Shown here: positions 36,645-46,337 of the stretch, piece after piece
Numbering within the stretch: position 1 is the stretch's first letter
Layout: each line of letters opens with the position of its first letter
Origin: Streptococcus halotolerans
Lineage (GTDB): Bacteria; Bacillota; Bacilli; Lactobacillales; Streptococcaceae
Assembly: GCF_001598035.1 (NCBI RefSeq)
Contig: NZ_CP014835.1
Coordinates: forward strand, 1,835,001 to 1,899,000
DNA length: 64,000 nt
Reading direction: 5' to 3'
Notes under the pieces: model-generated
Database searches by the model: none
Seen by the model: only the letters and a program-made list of their open reading frames with translations
What the model was told of the DNA's origin: nothing
Program-made: the position numbers and the translations under genes

Positions 36645-36673
36645 AAAAGCTAGGCGGTTGCCTGGCTTTTTTG
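36645..36673 (+). terminator. Terminator after the CHAP protein
   Basis: AAAAGCTAGGC/GCCTGGCTTTT arms with a GGTT loop and a T-run. Confidence 0.85.
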
Positions 36674-36676
36674 GTC

Positions 36677-36706
36677 GAAAAAATCAGCTAGCCAAGCTAA
36701 CTGATT
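36677..36706 (-). terminator. Terminator after rnj (minus strand)
   Basis: On the minus strand AATCAGTTAGC pairs with GCTAGCTGATT around a short loop, followed by TTTTTT. Confidence 0.85.
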
Positions 36707-36711
36707 CTTAT

Positions 36712-38409
36712 CTATTTATGATTTTTATTTTCTTTATCAGGGGTCAGGATCATGGGAATGATGATTGGTTCACGCTCGGTCTTTTCGTATAGGAAAGGAC
36801 GGATAGCGTTGACAATGGCACCATTAACAGACTGGATACTAGCTTCTTTGTTTTTAAGAGCAATCCGAATAGCATTGAACAAAACACGTTGGCATTCACG
36901 GATAAGGTCTCCTGATTCACGCATATAGATAAAACCTCGACTGAGGATATCTGGACCAGCAAGAATCATTTTGGATTTGAAATCAACAGTTGCAACGGCA
37001 AGTACAACTCCATCCTCTGATAAATCTTTACGGTCACGAAGAACAGCAGCGCCTATATCACCAATGCCATTACCATCAACGTAGATGTCTTGCGCGTTGA
37101 AGTGACCAGCGCGGCGAGCAGAGTCTTTGGTTAGAGCTAGGACATCACCGTTTTCCATGATGAAGATGTTGTCTTTCGGAACACCGGTATCAATAGCAAG
37201 TCCAGCATGGACTTTTTGCATACGGTACTCTCCGTGAACGGGCATGAAGTATTTGGGTTTTATCAAGCGGAGCATGAGTTTTTGCTCTTGTTGACCACCG
37301 TGTCCAGAAGTATGGATATTATTAATCTTACCATGGATAACTTCAACACCAGCTTCTTGAATGGTATTGATCAACTTGTTAACGCTGGTTGTGTTACCAG
37401 GGATTGGGCTTGATGAGAAGATCACAGTATCGCCAGGTTGCAAGGTTACTTGGCGGTGCATACCGTTTGCAATGCGGGCAAGAGCAGCCATTGGCTCACC
37501 TTGAGAACCTGTACACATGATAAGGATTTCACTAGCATGATAGTTTTTCATTTCGCTAGGCTCAATAATAGTTCCTTTTGGAACCTTGATGTAACCAAGT
37601 TCAACACCGTTTACGATAGCTTTTTCCATTGAACGTCCAAAGACAACAATCTTACGTCCTGTTTTCACAGCAGCTTCAGCAGCTTGTTGTAAACGGAAGA
37701 TATTTGAAGCAAAGGATGCAAAGATAATACGTCCGTCAATGCCTTCAATGAGTTTCATGATAGATTGACCAACTACTTTTTCTGAGTTAGTAAAAGTAGG
37801 GACTTCTGCATTGGTAGAGTCAGAGAGGAGACACAGAACGCCTTCTTCACCAAGGGCTGCCATTCGGTGTAAGTCAGCAGGCTCACCAACAGGTGTAAAG
37901 TCAAACTTGAAATCTCCGGTACAGACAATTTTCCCTTGAGGAGTGTGAATAACAATTCCTAAGGGTTCTGGAATAGAGTGGGTGGTACGGAAGAAAGTAA
38001 CGCTAAGGTTTTTAAAAGTTAGCTCAGTATTATGATTAATTTCAAATAACTCAGCATCTCTCAATAGTCCGTGTTCTTCAAGTTTGCCACGGATTAGGGC
38101 AAGGGCGAGAGGTCCAGCGTAAATAGGTATATTGGCCTGTTTGAGAAGGAAGGGAATACCACCGATATGGTCTTCGTGACCATGTGTGATGACCAGTGCT
38201 TTGACACGGTCAAGGTTTTCAACGATGTATGAATAATCAGGGATGACATAATCAATCCCTAGCAGATCGTCTTCAGGGAATTTAATACCGGCATCAACAA
38301 TGATGATTTCATCTTGATACTCAATTCCATAGGTGTTTTTTCCAATTTCTCCCAAACCACCAATCGCATAGACCCCAACTTCTTCGGGTTTTAGATTGAT
38401 ATTTGACAT
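36712..38409 (-). CDS. rnj: Ribonuclease J
   Basis: Metallo-beta-lactamase/beta-CASP nuclease with endo- and 5'-3' exonuclease activity, central to mRNA decay in Firmicutes. The 565 residues have the metal motif HGHEDH (76-81), the beta-CASP segment with [14 protein letters not shown] and the later [15 protein letters not shown] and MPVHGEYR motifs. It lies 48 bp behind rpoY on the same strand without a promoter between, so the two are co-transcribed, as usual in streptococci. The length matches RNase J1. Confidence 0.96.
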   Translation of the reverse strand: MSNINLKPEEVGVYAIGGLGEIGKNTYGIEYQDEIIIVDAGIKFPEDDLLGIDYVIPDYSYIVENLDRVKALVITHGHEDHIGGIPFLLKQANIPIYAGPLALALIRGKLEEHGLLRDAELFEINHNTELTFKNLSVTFFRTTHSIPEPLGIVIHTPQGKIVCTGDFKFDFTPVGEPADLHRMAALGEEGVLCLLSDSTNAEVPTFTNSEKVVGQSIMKLIEGIDGRIIFASFASNIFRLQQAAEAAVKTGRKIVVFGRSMEKAIVNGVELGYIKVPKGTIIEPSEMKNYHASEILIMCTGSQGEPMAALARIANGMHRQVTLQPGDTVIFSSSPIPGNTTSVNKLINTIQEAGVEVIHGKINNIHTSGHGGQQEQKLMLRLIKPKYFMPVHGEYRMQKVHAGLAIDTGVPKDNIFIMENGDVLALTKDSARRAGHFNAQDIYVDGNGIGDIGAAVLRDRKDLSEDGVVLAVATVDFKSKMILAGPDILSRGFIYMRESGDLIRECQRVLFNAIRIALKNKEASIQSVNGAIVNAIRPFLYEKTEREPIIIPMILTPDKENKNHK

Positions 38410-38457
38410 AGTTTCTTGACGTTTCTGTTAACGTCAGTCCTTTCTATCTAGTTTGGA

Positions 38458-38688
38458 TTAGAATGTTGTGAGTTTGAAAACACCTTTTTCTTTTTCGTAT
38501 TCAAGGTGTTTATCTGATAATAAGTCGATATGTTCGATGTTAAAAGCGGTATTTTCTTCAATGAGTTTACGAGCTTTGATACGGCCTTCTAACTCCTCTT
38601 TAGCATCGATGTCAACATAAAGTGATTGCGTGGTTTCACGACGTGGGTTACGTTCTTTTGTTTCTTGGTAGAAAATTTTGTAAATCAT
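38458..38688 (-). CDS. rpoY: RNA polymerase epsilon subunit
   Basis: A 76-residue small subunit (DUF1447) bound to Firmicutes RNA polymerase. It reads [20 protein letters not shown], then [10 protein letters not shown] and GVFKLTTF at the end, the family signature. The start is taken at 38688, with AGAAAGGA upstream; a longer frame exists but starts unlike the family. It heads the rpoY-rnj operon. Confidence 0.95.
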   Translation of the reverse strand: MIYKIFYQETKERNPRRETTQSLYVDIDAKEELEGRIKARKLIEENTAFNIEHIDLLSDKHLEYEKEKGVFKLTTF

Positions 38689-38811
38689 AAAATTCCTTTC
38701 TGGTTTGGTCAATGGCTGACAATAAAAGAAGACAACCTGTCTGGTTAGGTTGACTCAATGTGTTGATGTCTGTGTCATGCGTTAACCGTGATATCGTTAC
38801 AATTATCTTAA

Positions 38812-38840
38812 ATTATACCATAAAGGCAAGGTATAGTAAA
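38812..38840 (-). promoter_or_regulatory. Probable rpoY-rnj promoter
   Basis: On the minus strand: TTTACT, 17-bp spacer, consensus TATAAT. The leader to rpoY is about 115 bp. Confidence 0.65.
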
Positions 38841-38924
38841 AACATTGATGAGAAAACTTTCCAGGACTAGGCTGTTTTTAAATGTGATATAATAAAGGAA
38901 TAGTTAAACAAGAAGGAAGTTCTC

Positions 38925-39614
38925 ATGAAAGTTTTAGCATTTGATACCTCAAACCAAACTTTGGCAGTAGCGCTTTTAGAAGGTGAACAATTACAGGCAG
39001 AGACGTGTCTTACCGTTAAGAAAAATCATAGCATCAGCTTGATGCCAGTGATTGATTTTCTTATGCAACAAGTTGGTTGGCAACCTGCTGATTTGGATCG
39101 TATTGCAGTGGCACAGGGACCAGGTTCCTATACGGGTCTTCGCGTGGCGGTAGCAACAGCTAAAACTCTGGCTTATAGTCTCAAAATTGATTTGGTAGGC
39201 GTGTCTAGTTTGCAGGCTTTAGCCTTACCAGTGACTTCATCTGCTGTGTTAGTACCACTCATAGATGCTCGACGTCAGCATGCCTATGTTGGTTTCTATC
39301 AAAATGGACACCCTATAGCAGAGGATCATTATGCCAATATAGATGAGATTATCGAGCAAGCTAAATCTTATGATCATGTTTGTTTCGTTGGAGAAGTGGA
39401 TGCTTTTGTGGAGACGATTGCGACGGATTTTCCAGAGGCTACTTATGAAGCTAGTCTTCCATCAGCTTATGAGATTGGAAAATTAGCCTTGAACTTGCCG
39501 AGTGCTGATGTTGATGCTTTCTTGCCCAATTACTTGAAAAAGGTAGAAGCGGAAGAAATTTGGTTAAAAGATAATCAAGCGGGTAATAGAGATGACTATA
39601 TCAAACGGGTCTAA
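38925..39614 (+). CDS. tsaB: tRNA t6A biosynthesis protein TsaB
   Basis: Partner of TsaD in forming threonylcarbamoyl-adenosine at A37 of tRNAs that read ANN codons. The 229 residues show FDTSNQTLAVAL (5-16), the AQGPGSYTGLRVAVATAKTLAY signature (about 63-84) and the family C-terminus. AGAAGGAAG precedes the ATG, and a TATAAT -10 with preceding TG is at 38888-38893. The 3' end overlaps rimI by 23 bases, in the order tsaB-rimI-tsaD. Confidence 0.95.
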   Translation: MKVLAFDTSNQTLAVALLEGEQLQAETCLTVKKNHSISLMPVIDFLMQQVGWQPADLDRIAVAQGPGSYTGLRVAVATAKTLAYSLKIDLVGVSSLQALALPVTSSAVLVPLIDARRQHAYVGFYQNGHPIAEDHYANIDEIIEQAKSYDHVCFVGEVDAFVETIATDFPEATYEASLPSAYEIGKLALNLPSADVDAFLPNYLKKVEAEEIWLKDNQAGNRDDYIKRV

Positions 39615-40029
39615 CCTCTCAAAAGATCAGCTTATTGAGGGGATATTTAAGATCTTAGAGGATGCCTATGGTCAGTCACCCTGGTCTAGGCAGCAGATTC
39701 TGGCTGATTATAATCAAAATAATACGGACTATTTTTTTCTGTCTGAGAATGATCAGATTATTGGTTTTTTGGCTCTTCAAGGGCTTTTTGGAGAGATGGA
39801 GTTAACCAATATTGCTGTATTGCCATCTTATCAAGGAAGAGGCTTGTCCAAACAATTAATGGCAAATTTAGAAGCCATGGACGAGCCTATTTTTTTGGAA
39901 GTTAGAACGTCTAATAAAAAAGCTCAAAACCTTTATCAGCAATTTGGCTTTAAGAAGGTAGGTTATCGAAAGAATTATTATCATCGCCCCACAGAAGATG
40001 CTGTATTAATGAAACGGGAAGCAAGGTAG
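39592..40029 (+). CDS. rimI: Ribosomal-protein alanine N-acetyltransferase RimI
   Basis: GNAT enzyme linked in E. coli to acetylation of S18 and widely found beside tsaB/tsaD. The 145 residues carry the acetyl-CoA motif [15 protein letters not shown] (about 82-96) and [22 protein letters not shown] near the C-terminus. ATG 39592 lies inside tsaB, giving translational coupling; tsaD follows 20 bp later. Confidence 0.92.
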   Translation: MTISNGSNLSKDQLIEGIFKILEDAYGQSPWSRQQILADYNQNNTDYFFLSENDQIIGFLALQGLFGEMELTNIAVLPSYQGRGLSKQLMANLEAMDEPIFLEVRTSNKKAQNLYQQFGFKKVGYRKNYYHRPTEDAVLMKREAR

Positions 40030-40049
40030 TGTTAGGAGAAGGAGTTAAT

Positions 40050-41063
40050 ATGTCTGATCGCTATATTTTAGCCATTGAGAGTTCTTGTGATGAGACTAGT
40101 GTGGCTGTTCTAAAAAATGAATCAGAGTTGTTGAGTAATATTATTGCCAGTCAAGTAGAGAGTCATAAGCGTTTTGGAGGTGTGGTTCCTGAGGTAGCCA
40201 GTCGTCACCATGTCGAAGTGATTACGACTTGTATTGAAGATGCTTTAGTGGAAGCTGGGGTTAAAGCTAAGGACTTATCGGCAGTAGCAGTGACTTATGG
40301 ACCAGGACTTGTTGGAGCTCTACTTGTTGGGGTATCAGCTGCTAAAGCCTTTGCTTGGGCACATGGTCTGCCCTTAATCCCTGTTAATCATATGGCTGGT
40401 CATCTGATGGCAGCGCGTGAACAAAAAGAACTAACCTATCCACTGATGGCGCTTTTGGTATCAGGTGGACATACGGAGCTTGTCTACGTATCGGCACCAG
40501 GCCAGTATCATATTGTCGGTGAAACTCGCGATGATGCGGTCGGTGAAGCTTATGACAAGGTTGGACGTGTCATGGGACTGACTTATCCAGCAGGACGTGA
40601 AATTGACCAACTAGCCCATAAAGGCAAAGACGTGTATCATTTTCCAAGGGCTATGATCAAGGAAGACCACTTAGAGTTTTCATTTTCTGGTTTGAAGTCT
40701 GCCTTTATCAATCTGCACCACAATGCAGCTCAAAAAGGAGAAGACTTGGTCTTGGAAGACCTATGCGCCTCCTTCCAAGCTTCTGTTATGGATGTTCTTC
40801 TAGCCAAAACCAAAAAAGCTTTGGAACGGTATCCTGTTGAAACCTTAGTGGTTGCTGGTGGCGTTGCTGCCAATGCGGGGCTACGTGAGCGCCTGTCGGA
40901 AGAAATAAAGGATGTAGATGTTATCATTCCTCCATTGCGCCTTTGTGGAGATAATGCTGGAATGATTGCTTTTGCTGCGGCGATTGAATATGAGTTAGAC
41001 CACACCGCTGAGCTTGATTTAAATGCTAAACCCAGCCTAGCCTTTCCAGTTTATGAAGTTTAG
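40050..41063 (+). CDS. tsaD: tRNA t6A threonylcarbamoyltransferase TsaD
   Basis: Catalytic ASKHA-fold subunit of t6A synthesis, formerly called Gcp. The 337 residues show [15 protein letters not shown] (7-21), the metal-binding HMAGH (114-118), VSGGHTELV and the second half [13 protein letters not shown] and [13 protein letters not shown] 40050 is chosen because GAAGGAG lies five bases before it; a GTG at 40029 would extend it without a ribosome site. It is the last gene before the terminator at 41071. Confidence 0.97.
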   Translation: MSDRYILAIESSCDETSVAVLKNESELLSNIIASQVESHKRFGGVVPEVASRHHVEVITTCIEDALVEAGVKAKDLSAVAVTYGPGLVGALLVGVSAAKAFAWAHGLPLIPVNHMAGHLMAAREQKELTYPLMALLVSGGHTELVYVSAPGQYHIVGETRDDAVGEAYDKVGRVMGLTYPAGREIDQLAHKGKDVYHFPRAMIKEDHLEFSFSGLKSAFINLHHNAAQKGEDLVLEDLCASFQASVMDVLLAKTKKALERYPVETLVVAGGVAANAGLRERLSEEIKDVDVIIPPLRLCGDNAGMIAFAAAIEYELDHTAELDLNAKPSLAFPVYEV

Positions 41064-41070
41064 AGCCTAT

Positions 41071-41101
41071 CAACACAGCTTGAGTTCAAGTTGTGTTTTT
41101 G
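41071..41101 (+). terminator. Terminator after tsaD
   Basis: ACACAGCTTGA pairs with TCAAGTTGTGT (one G-T), followed by TTTTTG. Confidence 0.85.
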
Positions 41102-41102
41102 T

Positions 41103-41108
41103 TATAAT
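41103..41108 (+). promoter_or_regulatory. azlCD -10 element
   Basis: Consensus TATAAT 44 bp before the azlC start, directly behind the tsaD terminator. Confidence 0.5.
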
Positions 41109-41113
41109 CAAAA

Positions 41114-41128
41114 AATATTCTGAAAATT
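41114..41128 (+). promoter_or_regulatory. CodY box at the azlCD start site
   Basis: AATATTCTGAAAATT matches 14 of 15 positions of the CodY consensus AATTTTCWGAAAATT. It lies five bases behind the -10, over the expected transcription start, where CodY would block transcription when branched-chain amino acids and GTP are plentiful. Confidence 0.75.
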
Positions 41129-41151
41129 AAAGACAGAGATGAAGGAGGCTT

Positions 41152-41850
41152 ATGGATAGTAGAGAATTTTTTAGAGGAGTAAGAGCCTCCCTGCCTACGG
41201 CTGTTGGCTATGTCTCTATTGGCCTTGCTTGCGGCGTTGTCGGTTCTAGTAGTGGGTTGACGACTTGGGAAATGGGGTTGATGAGTCTTCTTATTTATGC
41301 AGGATCATCACAATTTGCCTTTGCTGCACTGGTCTTAGCCAACGCTAGCCTAGTTACCTTAACACTGACGATTTTTTTAATCAATTTGCGTCATCTTTTG
41401 ATGAGTCTGCATGTGACAACCATCTTTAAAAAGGTTTCTTTGGTTCAAGGCATTGGTATCGGAACCTTGCTAACAGATGAAAGTTATGGTGTTTTACTAA
41501 ATGAGCAAGCCCACCAGAAAACCATTTCAACGTCTTGGATGCATGGCAATAATATTATGGCTTATTTAAGCTGGGTTTTGGCAGTTGTCTGTGGGGCGCT
41601 TGTTGGTTCTTATATTCCAAATCCTGTGTCTCTAGGGTTAGATTTTGCTTTAGTAGCTATGTTTGTGTCTATTTTTGCGAGTCAGCTGACGGGGATGCTT
41701 CGCTGGTTAGGGGGGCAGAAGATAGCAATGATTCTAGGTGCTGTTGCAGTATCGTATTTGCTTTTGACCATCGTTCTTTCAGACTCCATGGCTGTTTTAG
41801 TAGCAACCTTAGCGGGATGTGCAGTGGGGGTGAGAATTGATGACAACTAA
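41152..41850 (+). CDS. azlC: Branched-chain amino acid exporter subunit AzlC
   Basis: Large membrane subunit of the AzlCD exporter, known for efflux of branched-chain amino acids and analogues such as 4-azaleucine in B. subtilis. The 232 residues form about seven spans, with the N-terminal GVRASLPTAVGYVSIGLACG and the conserved YAGSSQFAFAALV and INLRHLLMS segments. GAAGGAGG precedes the ATG. The last 11 bases overlap azlD. Confidence 0.9.
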   Translation: MDSREFFRGVRASLPTAVGYVSIGLACGVVGSSSGLTTWEMGLMSLLIYAGSSQFAFAALVLANASLVTLTLTIFLINLRHLLMSLHVTTIFKKVSLVQGIGIGTLLTDESYGVLLNEQAHQKTISTSWMHGNNIMAYLSWVLAVVCGALVGSYIPNPVSLGLDFALVAMFVSIFASQLTGMLRWLGGQKIAMILGAVAVSYLLLTIVLSDSMAVLVATLAGCAVGVRIDDN

Positions 41851-42163
41851 GACCATTTTATTGGGGATATTCCTTGGTGCACTCGTTACCTGGATTCCTA
41901 GAGTCTTCCCGTTTATTTTGACAAAGTATAAAGGACTTCCAGAACCGCTGATTCGTTTCCTTAATTACCTACCGATTAGCATTATTTTTGCCTTGACCCT
42001 ATCTAGTTTAGTTAAGGGACAAAGAGGCCAGTTGCCACAATTCAACTGGTTGGACATATTAGCGGTGATACCGACCTTTTGGGTGGCCACTAAGCACCAA
42101 AATATGTTGCTGTCGGTTTTGACAGGAATTGTCACCATAGCTGTGTTACGCTTGGTATTCTAA
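41840..42163 (+). CDS. azlD: Branched-chain amino acid exporter subunit AzlD
   Basis: A 107-residue small partner of AzlC with about four spans; the family motif VTWIPRVFPFILTKYKGLP is clear. ATG 41840 is preferred over the TTG one codon earlier because GGGGGTGAG stands six bases upstream. The start lies inside azlC, the usual coupled arrangement. Confidence 0.88.
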   Translation: MTTKTILLGIFLGALVTWIPRVFPFILTKYKGLPEPLIRFLNYLPISIIFALTLSSLVKGQRGQLPQFNWLDILAVIPTFWVATKHQNMLLSVLTGIVTIAVLRLVF

Positions 42164-42202
42164 GAGAATTTTAGTACAATTTTGGTAAGAAAAGAGGTTC
42201 CT

Positions 42203-43228
42203 ATGTTACATTTTGAAAATGATTATAATGAAGGTGTTCATCCAAAACTGTTAAGGGCCATTGTCGATACTAATGAAGTCAATCAAGCAGGCTATGGCTT
42301 TGATGATTACACAGATCAGGCTATAAAAAATATTCGTCAGGCTATTGATTGTCCCCATGCTCAAGTGCAATTCTTAGCGGGTGGCACACAAACCAATCAA
42401 GTAGCGATTGCTAGTTTATTGAAATCTTACGAGGGTGTGATCTCAGCAGATACGGGACACATTGCGACGCATGAAGCAGGAGCTATCGAATTTGTTGGCC
42501 ATAAAGTTATAACGCTACCCCAGCAAGCAGGCAAAATTTCTGCCAAAGCCGTATCAGAATATTTGGAGACTTTTTACAATGAGGATACCTTTGAGCACAT
42601 GGTTTTTCCGGGGATGGTCTATATCACCCATCCGACGGAGTATGGGACACTTTATAGCAAGAAGGAACTAACTGCCTTGGCTTCTGTCTGTCGCCAATAC
42701 GATATTCCGCTTTTCCTCGATGGTGCCCGTCTTGGATATGGACTGGCTGCTCGGGATAATGATGTCACTCTGAAAGATATTGCTGAACTTTGTGATGTTT
42801 TTTATATCGGTGGGACGAAACTTGGCGCCCTAATTGGAGAAGCCTTGATTTATACGAAGGCTAATATGCCTAAGCATTTTCCAACCATGGTGAAACAGCA
42901 CGGTGCACTCTTAGCTAAAGGACGTTTAGTTGGTCTTCAGTTTGAACAATTCTTTACAGATGATTTATACCTGAAGATTGGCCAACAAGCTTTACACTTT
43001 GCTGAGCAATTAAAAACAATTCTCAAGGAAAAAGGCTATCGCTTTTATTTGGAAAGTCCAACCAATCAACAGTTCGTTATTATCGAAAATAAAAGGTTAA
43101 AAGAACTACAAGAAAAAGTAGTTGTGAGTCTCTGGGAAAAATATGATGAGCATCATACTGTGGTTCGTTTTGTGACAAGCTGGTCAACGAAGCAAGAAGA
43201 TATGGATGCTTTAAAAGCAATCTTATAA
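42203..43228 (+). CDS. ltaE: Low-specificity threonine aldolase (beta-eliminating lyase family)
   Basis: PLP enzyme expected to split L-threonine or L-allo-threonine to glycine and acetaldehyde. The 341 residues of the fold-type I family show FLAGGTQTNQVAIASLL, DTGHIATHEAGAIE, the PLP aspartate in FLDGARLGYGLA and the Schiff-base lysine in FYIGGTKLGALIGEA. ATG 42203 follows AAGAGG; a longer frame begins seven codons earlier without support. A close relative acting on other substrates cannot be ruled out. Confidence 0.85.
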   Translation: MLHFENDYNEGVHPKLLRAIVDTNEVNQAGYGFDDYTDQAIKNIRQAIDCPHAQVQFLAGGTQTNQVAIASLLKSYEGVISADTGHIATHEAGAIEFVGHKVITLPQQAGKISAKAVSEYLETFYNEDTFEHMVFPGMVYITHPTEYGTLYSKKELTALASVCRQYDIPLFLDGARLGYGLAARDNDVTLKDIAELCDVFYIGGTKLGALIGEALIYTKANMPKHFPTMVKQHGALLAKGRLVGLQFEQFFTDDLYLKIGQQALHFAEQLKTILKEKGYRFYLESPTNQQFVIIENKRLKELQEKVVVSLWEKYDEHHTVVRFVTSWSTKQEDMDALKAIL

Positions 43229-43235
43229 GGTACTC

Positions 43236-43269
43236 AAAAAGGTGTCGATTACTAGCTCGACACCTTTTT
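43236..43269 (+). terminator. Terminator after the threonine aldolase gene
   Basis: Perfect 13-bp stem AAAAAGGTGTCGA/TCGACACCTTTTT. Tails on both strands are T-rich, so it also serves the minus strand. Confidence 0.95.
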
Positions 43270-43355
43270 GGTGATAAAAACTTTAATATGCTAAGATGAT
43301 AAGAATAACTGCATCATAGAGGACATGCAGTTAACAACGCATCATCGGCTAAAAA

Positions 43356-43625
43356 TTACCAGCTGGCTTTTTTGACACCTGGAAGTTGTCCTTTGTGAGC
43401 TAATTGACGGAAGTTAATCCGGCTGACACCAAATTTACGCATATAAGCGTGTGGACGACCATCGATTTTATCACGATTTTTCAAACGATTTGGGTTTGAA
43501 TCACGAGGTAATTTGCGAAGAGCTTCGTAATCACCTTTTGCTTTTAACTCACGGCGTAAGTCAGCGTATTGCTCAATTAATTGTAATTGTTTTTCGTAAC
43601 GAGCTATTTTAGATTTCTTTGCCAT
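43356..43625 (-). CDS. rpsN: Zinc-independent 30S ribosomal protein S14
   Basis: An 89-residue S14 without the CxxC zinc motifs of the 61-residue ribosomal-cluster form. The sequence [18 protein letters not shown] ... [26 protein letters not shown] is the long, cysteine-free type. In Gram-positives this paralogue replaces the zinc form when zinc is short. AGGAGG lies before the ATG, and an AdcR-type palindrome stands just upstream, which supports that regulation here. Confidence 0.95.
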   Translation of the reverse strand: MAKKSKIARYEKQLQLIEQYADLRRELKAKGDYEALRKLPRDSNPNRLKNRDKIDGRPHAYMRKFGVSRINFRQLAHKGQLPGVKKASW

Positions 43626-43646
43626 ATTGACCTCCTGTTATTTTGC

Positions 43647-43658
43647 TTAACTGGTTAA
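43647..43658 (-). promoter_or_regulatory. AdcR operator of the zinc-independent S14 gene
   Basis: TTAACTGGTTAA fits the streptococcal AdcR motif TTAACYRGTTAA at all 12 positions. It lies 22 bp before the rpsN start, over the likely promoter, where zinc-loaded AdcR would repress. Confidence 0.88.
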
Positions 43659-43680
43659 CTATTAAAGTCTATCAAAAAAT

Positions 43681-43713
43681 AAAAAAAGTAGCAAGGAAAA
43701 CTTGTTACTTTTT
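43681..43713 (-). terminator. Terminator after the flavoprotein gene (minus strand)
   Basis: On the minus strand AAAAAGTAACAAG pairs with CTTGCTACTTTTT, followed by more T. Confidence 0.85.
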
Positions 43714-43718
43714 AGGAT

Positions 43719-44900
<1,182 letters not shown>

Positions 44901-44965
44901 TTAGCATAATTTTAGACAGTAAATCGTTAGAAAGGACTTTTGCAAAGTGCTTAGCCAAGGATAAA

Positions 44966-44994
44966 TTGACATCAAAAAGCCTTTGTGTTACTAT
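44966..44994 (+). promoter_or_regulatory. Promoter of the DUF536 gene
   Basis: Consensus TTGACA (44966-44971), 17-bp spacer and TACTAT (44989-44994). Confidence 0.8.
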
Positions 44995-45027
44995 TTTTAT
45001 AAGAAAAATCAGTAAAAAGAGGGTAAG

Positions 45028-45570
45028 ATGGCTATTGAAAAGACTGTCAGTGAATTAGCTGAAATTTTGGGCGTTAGTCGTCAAGCGGTTAACAATCGTA
45101 TCAAGACACTTCCTGAAGAAGACATCGAAAAAAATGAAAAAGGGGTTACGGTTGTCAACCGCAAGGGACTTATTAAATTGGAGGAAATCTACAAAAAGAC
45201 CATTTTTGAAGATGATCCTATTGATGAAGAAACAAAGCAACGCGAGGTTTTAGAGCTTCTGGTTGATGAGAAGAATTCTGAAATCACCCGTCTTTATGAG
45301 CAGTTGAAGGCTAAAGATGCTCAGATTGCTGCTAAAGATGAACAAATGCGTGTCAAAGATGTTCAGATTGCTGAGAAAGATAAGCAGATCGATCAGCAAC
45401 AGCAGTTGACTTTAACAGCTATGCAGGATAAAGAAACCTTAAAATTAGAATTGGAAGAAGCCAAAGAAGAGGCTAACCAAGCTCGAACGGAAGCGCAAGA
45501 AATTCAAGAAAAACATGAAGAAGCTGTTAAAAAAGGGCTGTTTACTCGTATGTTTAAAAAAAATAGATAA
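45028..45570 (+). CDS. DUF536 protein: N-terminal helix-turn-helix plus coiled coil
   Basis: A 180-residue protein with an N-terminal helix-turn-helix (VSELAEILGVSRQAVNNRI, about 8-26) and a long coiled coil (about 75-170) containing repeats of the KDxQIxxKDxQ kind, ending in a basic LFTRMFKKNR tail. This layout is the DUF536 group, common in streptococci and also on plasmids, where relatives are linked to replication or partition. Here it is chromosomal and single. DNA binding is likely; its target is unknown. Confidence 0.8.
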   Translation: MAIEKTVSELAEILGVSRQAVNNRIKTLPEEDIEKNEKGVTVVNRKGLIKLEEIYKKTIFEDDPIDEETKQREVLELLVDEKNSEITRLYEQLKAKDAQIAAKDEQMRVKDVQIAEKDKQIDQQQQLTLTAMQDKETLKLELEEAKEEANQARTEAQEIQEKHEEAVKKGLFTRMFKKNR

Positions 45571-45576
45571 CCTAAT

Positions 45577-45597
45577 GACCCGTCAGGGTCTTTTTTT
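45577..45597 (+). terminator. Terminator after the DUF536 gene
   Basis: GACCC/GGGTC stem with a GTCA loop and seven T. Confidence 0.85.
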
Positions 45598-45618
45598 AGA
45601 AGAAGAGGAAGAGAAATA

Positions 45619-46206
45619 ATGGAAAATTTAAACCAATATGTGGCATTTGATTTAGAATTTAATACAGTGAATGAGGTCAGTCATATCATTCAAGTATCAG
45701 CAGTCAAGTTTGTCAATCATGAGGAAATTGACCATTTTGATAGTTATGTTTATAGCGATGTTCCCTTGCAAAGTTTTATCAATGGCTTGACGGGGATTAC
45801 GGCTGATAAAATCACTCAGGCGCCTAAGTTAGACAAGGTACTAGCTGATTTTTTAGCTTTTGTTGACGGATTTTCTCTTGTGGGTTACAATGCCCACAAG
45901 TCAGATCTACCGATTTTAGCTGAAAATGGTCTGGGTTTATCGGATCGTTACGCGGTTGATCTTTATGATGAAGCCTTTGAGCGTCGTAGTACGGACCTTA
46001 ACGGGATTGTCAACTTACGTTTACAGACTGTGGCCGAGTTTTTAGGTATTTCTGGTAAGGGGCATGATAGTCTTGAAGACGCTAGAATGACAGCGCGTGT
46101 TTATGAAGCCTTTTATGAGTTGGATAGCAACAAGTCTTATTTATCAGAGCAGGAAGAAAGTCATGGTGATAATCCGTTTGCTGCTTTGGGTGGTTTTTTT
46201 GATTAA
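45619..46206 (+). CDS. DnaQ-like 3'-5' exonuclease (DEDDh)
   Basis: A 195-residue exonuclease of the DnaQ/RNase T fold. The metal motif DLEFN (10-14, Asp and Glu), the middle GYNAHKSDLPIL (Asp) and the final GHDSLEDARMTARVY (His and Asp) make up the DEDDh set. It resembles a free-standing epsilon-like exonuclease rather than a polymerase domain. GGAAGAG precedes the ATG. Role in repair or RNA processing is open. Confidence 0.85.
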   Translation: MENLNQYVAFDLEFNTVNEVSHIIQVSAVKFVNHEEIDHFDSYVYSDVPLQSFINGLTGITADKITQAPKLDKVLADFLAFVDGFSLVGYNAHKSDLPILAENGLGLSDRYAVDLYDEAFERRSTDLNGIVNLRLQTVAEFLGISGKGHDSLEDARMTARVYEAFYELDSNKSYLSEQEESHGDNPFAALGGFFD

Positions 46207-46337
46207 TGGCTCTGCTATTTTAAAAAAAGATAAAAATTACCTTAGGTTAGGTCTTGTTTGTGACCTTGGGTGATATGGTAAGCTACAGGAGAACAGAGTT
46301 TGAAGACTTTGTATCTTACCATAAAGGAGGTGAAGAG

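Noticed and set aside
46232-46330. ACCTTAGGT/ACCTTGGGT repeats as MerR operator of the membrane MerR gene
   Set aside because: The expected long-spacer promoter with a dyad between -35 and -10 could not be placed with confidence, so no operator was annotated.
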